From the NCBI GenBank assembly GCA_934533075.1, contig CAKTBJ010000009.1, positions 11,977 through 75,976 of the forward strand: a DNA stretch of 64,000 nt. The letters are read 5' to 3'. A program made the position numbers and the translations under genes. Of this stretch, positions 61,971 to 64,000 are shown piece by piece. The notes beneath the pieces were generated by a model that was not told the origin of the DNA, made no database searches, and saw only the letters and a program-made list of their open reading frames with translations. Source of the DNA: an uncultured Paracoccus sp. (lineage in GTDB: Bacteria; Pseudomonadota; Alphaproteobacteria; Rhodobacterales; Rhodobacteraceae). Every line of letters starts with the position of its first letter. The stretch's first letter is position 1.

Positions 61971-62780
61971 CGCCTTGCGCAGCATGTTCAGCGCCACGAC
62001 CACCAGGAACGCGGCGAAGATCCGGCGCAGCACCAAGGCATTGACCCGATGCGCCAGCGCCGCGCCAAAGGGCGCCGTCACCATCGTCATCGCCACCGTC
62101 ACCGCGAACATCGGCAGGCTGACCGAACCCACCGTCCCCGGCGGCGCCCTGTCGGCCGGCACGAACAGGAACATCAGCACCGAGGGCGCCGCGATCAGCG
62201 ACCCGAAGCCCGAGGCCGTGGCCACCGCGCGCCGCACCGGCTGGCCGTAAAGCGTCAGCGACGCCACGCCCAGGATGCCGCCGCCGATACCCAGCAGCAC
62301 GCCCACCAGCCCGATGGGGAAGGCCAAAGCCGCCCTCAGCGCGCCGGTGGGCAGGCGGTCGCCGATCCGCCAGTCGGGATTGCCGAACGCCATATAGGCC
62401 GCGAAAACCGGCACCAGCACGCCGAAGACGATCTTCAACTGCCGCGTATCCATCTGCGCGACCAGCACGGCACCCAGCACCGCGCCGACGCCGATCCACG
62501 GCGCCCAACCGCGCAGCACGACCCAATCCACCGCGCCCTTGCGGTGATGCGCCAGAGTCGAGCGGATCGAGGTCACGAAGATCGTGGACAGCGAGGTCGC
62601 CACGCAGATCCGCATCATGTCCGGGCCATAGAAGCCGGTGGCGGTCAGCACGGCGGAGAATGCCGGCACCAGCACCACGCCGCCGCCGACGCCCAGCAGC
62701 CCGGCCAGCAGCCCGACCACGGCCCCCACCGCCAGCAGCAGCGCGACCATCAGCGCCCAGTCGGACAACAGCAGATGCAT
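61962..62780 (-). CDS. Sulfite exporter TauE/SafE family permease
   Basis: A 272-residue membrane protein with eight helices and the duplicated glycine-rich TSUP motif: GLLAGLLGVGGGVVLVPAFS in the first half and GVLLGIGGGILGVASLTLYG in the second. TSUP proteins export sulfite, sulfoacetate or related anions. There are no sulfur genes next to it, so the substrate stays open. Its ATG overlaps the dusA stop by one base. Confidence 0.92.
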   Translation of the reverse strand: MHLLLSDWALMVALLLAVGAVVGLLAGLLGVGGGVVLVPAFSAVLTATGFYGPDMMRICVATSLSTIFVTSIRSTLAHHRKGAVDWVVLRGWAPWIGVGAVLGAVLVAQMDTRQLKIVFGVLVPVFAAYMAFGNPDWRIGDRLPTGALRAALAFPIGLVGVLLGIGGGILGVASLTLYGQPVRRAVATASGFGSLIAAPSVLMFLFVPADRAPPGTVGSVSLPMFAVTVAMTMVTAPFGAALAHRVNALVLRRIFAAFLVVVALNMLRKALV

Positions 62781-63736
62781 CAGGCCCCGACCGCCTCCAG
62801 CGCCGCGTCATAGGTGTGCAGGTTGCCCGCCGGCCCGGCCTCGGACAAGACCCGCTTCCACAGCCGCGCGCCGGGGCGGGCGTGGAACAGGCCCAGCATG
62901 TGGCGGGTGATCTGGTGCAGCCGCCCGCCTTCCTCCAGATGCGCCATGATGCGCGGCCGCATCGCCAGCGCCACCGCCTGCGGACTGGCGAAGGGCGGCT
63001 GCGCGTCCCATGTGCCGAGGATGTCGAAGGGCTGGTGATAGGCCGCGCGCCCGATCATCACCCCGTCCAGCCCGGCTTCCAGATGCGGCCGCGCCTCGGC
63101 CAGCGAACTGAGGCCGCCGTTGATCTCGATGCTCAGATGCGGGAAGCGGGCTTTCATGCGATGGACCAGCGGATAGTCCAGCGGCGGAATCTCGCGGTTT
63201 TCGCGCGGGGACAGGCCCTGAAGCCAGGCCTTGCGCGCATGGATGATGACACGCCGCACCCCGGCACCCGAGACGGCCTCGACAAAGCCGGGCAGAACGG
63301 TTTCCGGCTCCTGCTCGTCCACGCCGATGCGGCATTTCACGGTGATCTCGGTGCCCTGCCCGGCCTCGCGCATCGCCGCCAGGCAATCGGCGACCAGCGC
63401 CGGGTCGCGCATCAGCACCGCCCCGAAGCAGCCCGATTGCACCCGGTCGCTGGGGCAGCCGACATTCAGGTTGATTTCGGCATAGCCCCAGGGCGCCGCC
63501 AGCCGCACGGCCTCGGCCAGTTCGGCCGGGTCCGAGCCGCCCAGTTGCAGCACCACCCGCGCCCCGTCCTCGCCGCGCGCCAGCAACCGCGCGCGGTCGC
63601 CATGCAGGATCGCGGGGGCGGTGATCATCTCGGTATACAGCCAGGCCTCGCGCGACATCAGCCGGTGGAACTCGCGACAGAACCGATCCGTCCAGTCGAT
63701 CATCGGCGCCACGGAAAGGCGCGCGCCCCCGCTCAT
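62780..63736 (-). CDS. dusA: tRNA dihydrouridine(20/20a) synthase DusA
   Basis: DusA is an FMN enzyme that reduces uridines in the tRNA D loop. The 318-residue protein has LSVAPMIDWTDRFCREFHRL at the start, the catalytic Cys in NLNVGCPSDRVQSGCFGAVL, KCRIGVDEQEP, and the DusA-typical WLYTEMITAPAILHGDR. I chose the ATG at 63736, which overlaps the phosphate transporter stop by four bases (ATGA). Confidence 0.96.
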   Translation of the reverse strand: MSGGARLSVAPMIDWTDRFCREFHRLMSREAWLYTEMITAPAILHGDRARLLARGEDGARVVLQLGGSDPAELAEAVRLAAPWGYAEINLNVGCPSDRVQSGCFGAVLMRDPALVADCLAAMREAGQGTEITVKCRIGVDEQEPETVLPGFVEAVSGAGVRRVIIHARKAWLQGLSPRENREIPPLDYPLVHRMKARFPHLSIEINGGLSSLAEARPHLEAGLDGVMIGRAAYHQPFDILGTWDAQPPFASPQAVALAMRPRIMAHLEEGGRLHQITRHMLGLFHARPGARLWKRVLSEAGPAGNLHTYDAALEAVGA

Positions 63737-64000
63737 ACCGGCAATTGCCGCAGGGCCAGGAACAACAGTGCCGCCAGCGCCGCCGAGGCCGGGACCGTGA
63801 TCACCCAGGCCGCGCCGATGGTCAGCACATGCGCGCGGCGCACCAGCTTGCGGCGGCTGCGTTCGAGGGGCGAGACCTCCGCCGCCGGCAGGGCCATGCG
63901 GGCGCGGCGCAAGCGGCGCTCGGCATCCCATTCGCGGAAGAAGCCGACGCCGAAGATCGCCCCCACCGCGATATGGGTCGAGCTGACCGGCATGCCCAGC
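63733..64000 (-). CDS. PiT family inorganic phosphate transporter (C-terminal part)
   Basis: The frame enters from the right edge and encodes about 88 residues here. GMPVSSTHIAVGAIFGVGFF is the conserved C-terminal PiT signature, followed by a basic cytoplasmic stretch and a last membrane helix (WVITVPASAALAALLFLALR). PitA-type proteins import phosphate, often as metal-phosphate, with protons. The N-terminal bulk lies outside the window. Confidence 0.88.
   Translation of the reverse strand, partial: LGMPVSSTHIAVGAIFGVGFFREWDAERRLRRARMALPAAEVSPLERSRRKLVRRAHVLTIGAAWVITVPASAALAALLFLALRQLPV

Overview
The window reads as a chromosomal segment from a high-GC alphaproteobacterium of the Rhodobacteraceae, most like Paracoccus or a close relative. 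The support is the gene content and order: a dcw cluster next to mrp, acnA beside ccmGDCBA and secF-secD-yajC, FolE2, MetZ instead of MetB, VPLPA-type sorting tails, and a DUF1127 gene followed by RNA hairpins with anti-Shine-Dalgarno loops. The genus is an inference. Coding density is high, many genes overlap by 1 to 4 bases, and no rRNA, tRNA, prophage, insertion sequence or CRISPR array was seen.

Layout. 1-6335 (minus): mraZ, rsmH, ftsL, ftsI, murE and murF (murF runs off the left edge), cell-wall synthesis and division; the long leader carries MraZ-box-like repeats. 7061-8140 (minus): mrp. 8541-9160 (plus): a DUF1127 gene followed by ten consecutive hairpins with CTCCTCC loops, which I read as a ccaF1-CcsR ('cuckoo RNA') stress sRNA locus with five RNA units. 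9231-14354: rlmJ, a broken VPLPA-tail remnant, two small envelope proteins, metZ, folE2 and a small membrane protein. 14524-21270: terC, uvrD/pcrA, purD and xseA. 21267-24205 (minus): queA, a small heat-shock protein with a ROSE-like RNA thermometer, and ftsY. 24206-25436: a long, GC-rich non-coding stretch. 25437-28411: an alpha/beta hydrolase with a very long disordered insert, translationally coupled to a cytochrome P450. 28731-32315: acnA and a VPLPA-CTERM protein.

32323-38706 (minus): ccmG-ccmD-ccmC-ccmB, ccmA, a Mth938-like gene, secF, secD and yajC, covering cytochrome c maturation and protein export. 38925-43840: polA (minus), then radA and cvpA (plus). 43955-46121: purF, then a four-helix membrane protein and a 65-residue XRE regulator, preceded by two matching palindromes that are probably the regulator's operators. 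46152-47902 (minus): DUF599 protein and prs. 48030-51529 (plus): DsbA/GST-kappa-like oxidoreductase, alpha/beta hydrolase, small membrane protein, CoxE-like VWA protein and M48 protease. 51538-52266: short palindromic repeats flanking a frameshifted doxX-like gene. 52367-56011 (minus): SnoaL-like protein, glmS and glmU, which make UDP-GlcNAc for the same wall pathway as murE/murF. 56111-61970 (plus): gph, DUF1223 protein, yciB, cyclopropane synthase-like enzyme, glycosyltransferase and mazG. 61962-64000 (minus): TauE/SafE permease, dusA and the C-terminus of a PiT phosphate transporter.

Most of the window is housekeeping. The parts most worth a second look are non-coding: the hairpin array at 8772-9160, the thermometer before the small heat-shock gene, the twin palindromes at 45487-45549, the MraZ-like repeats at 6775-7048, and a double hairpin at 18183-18237.
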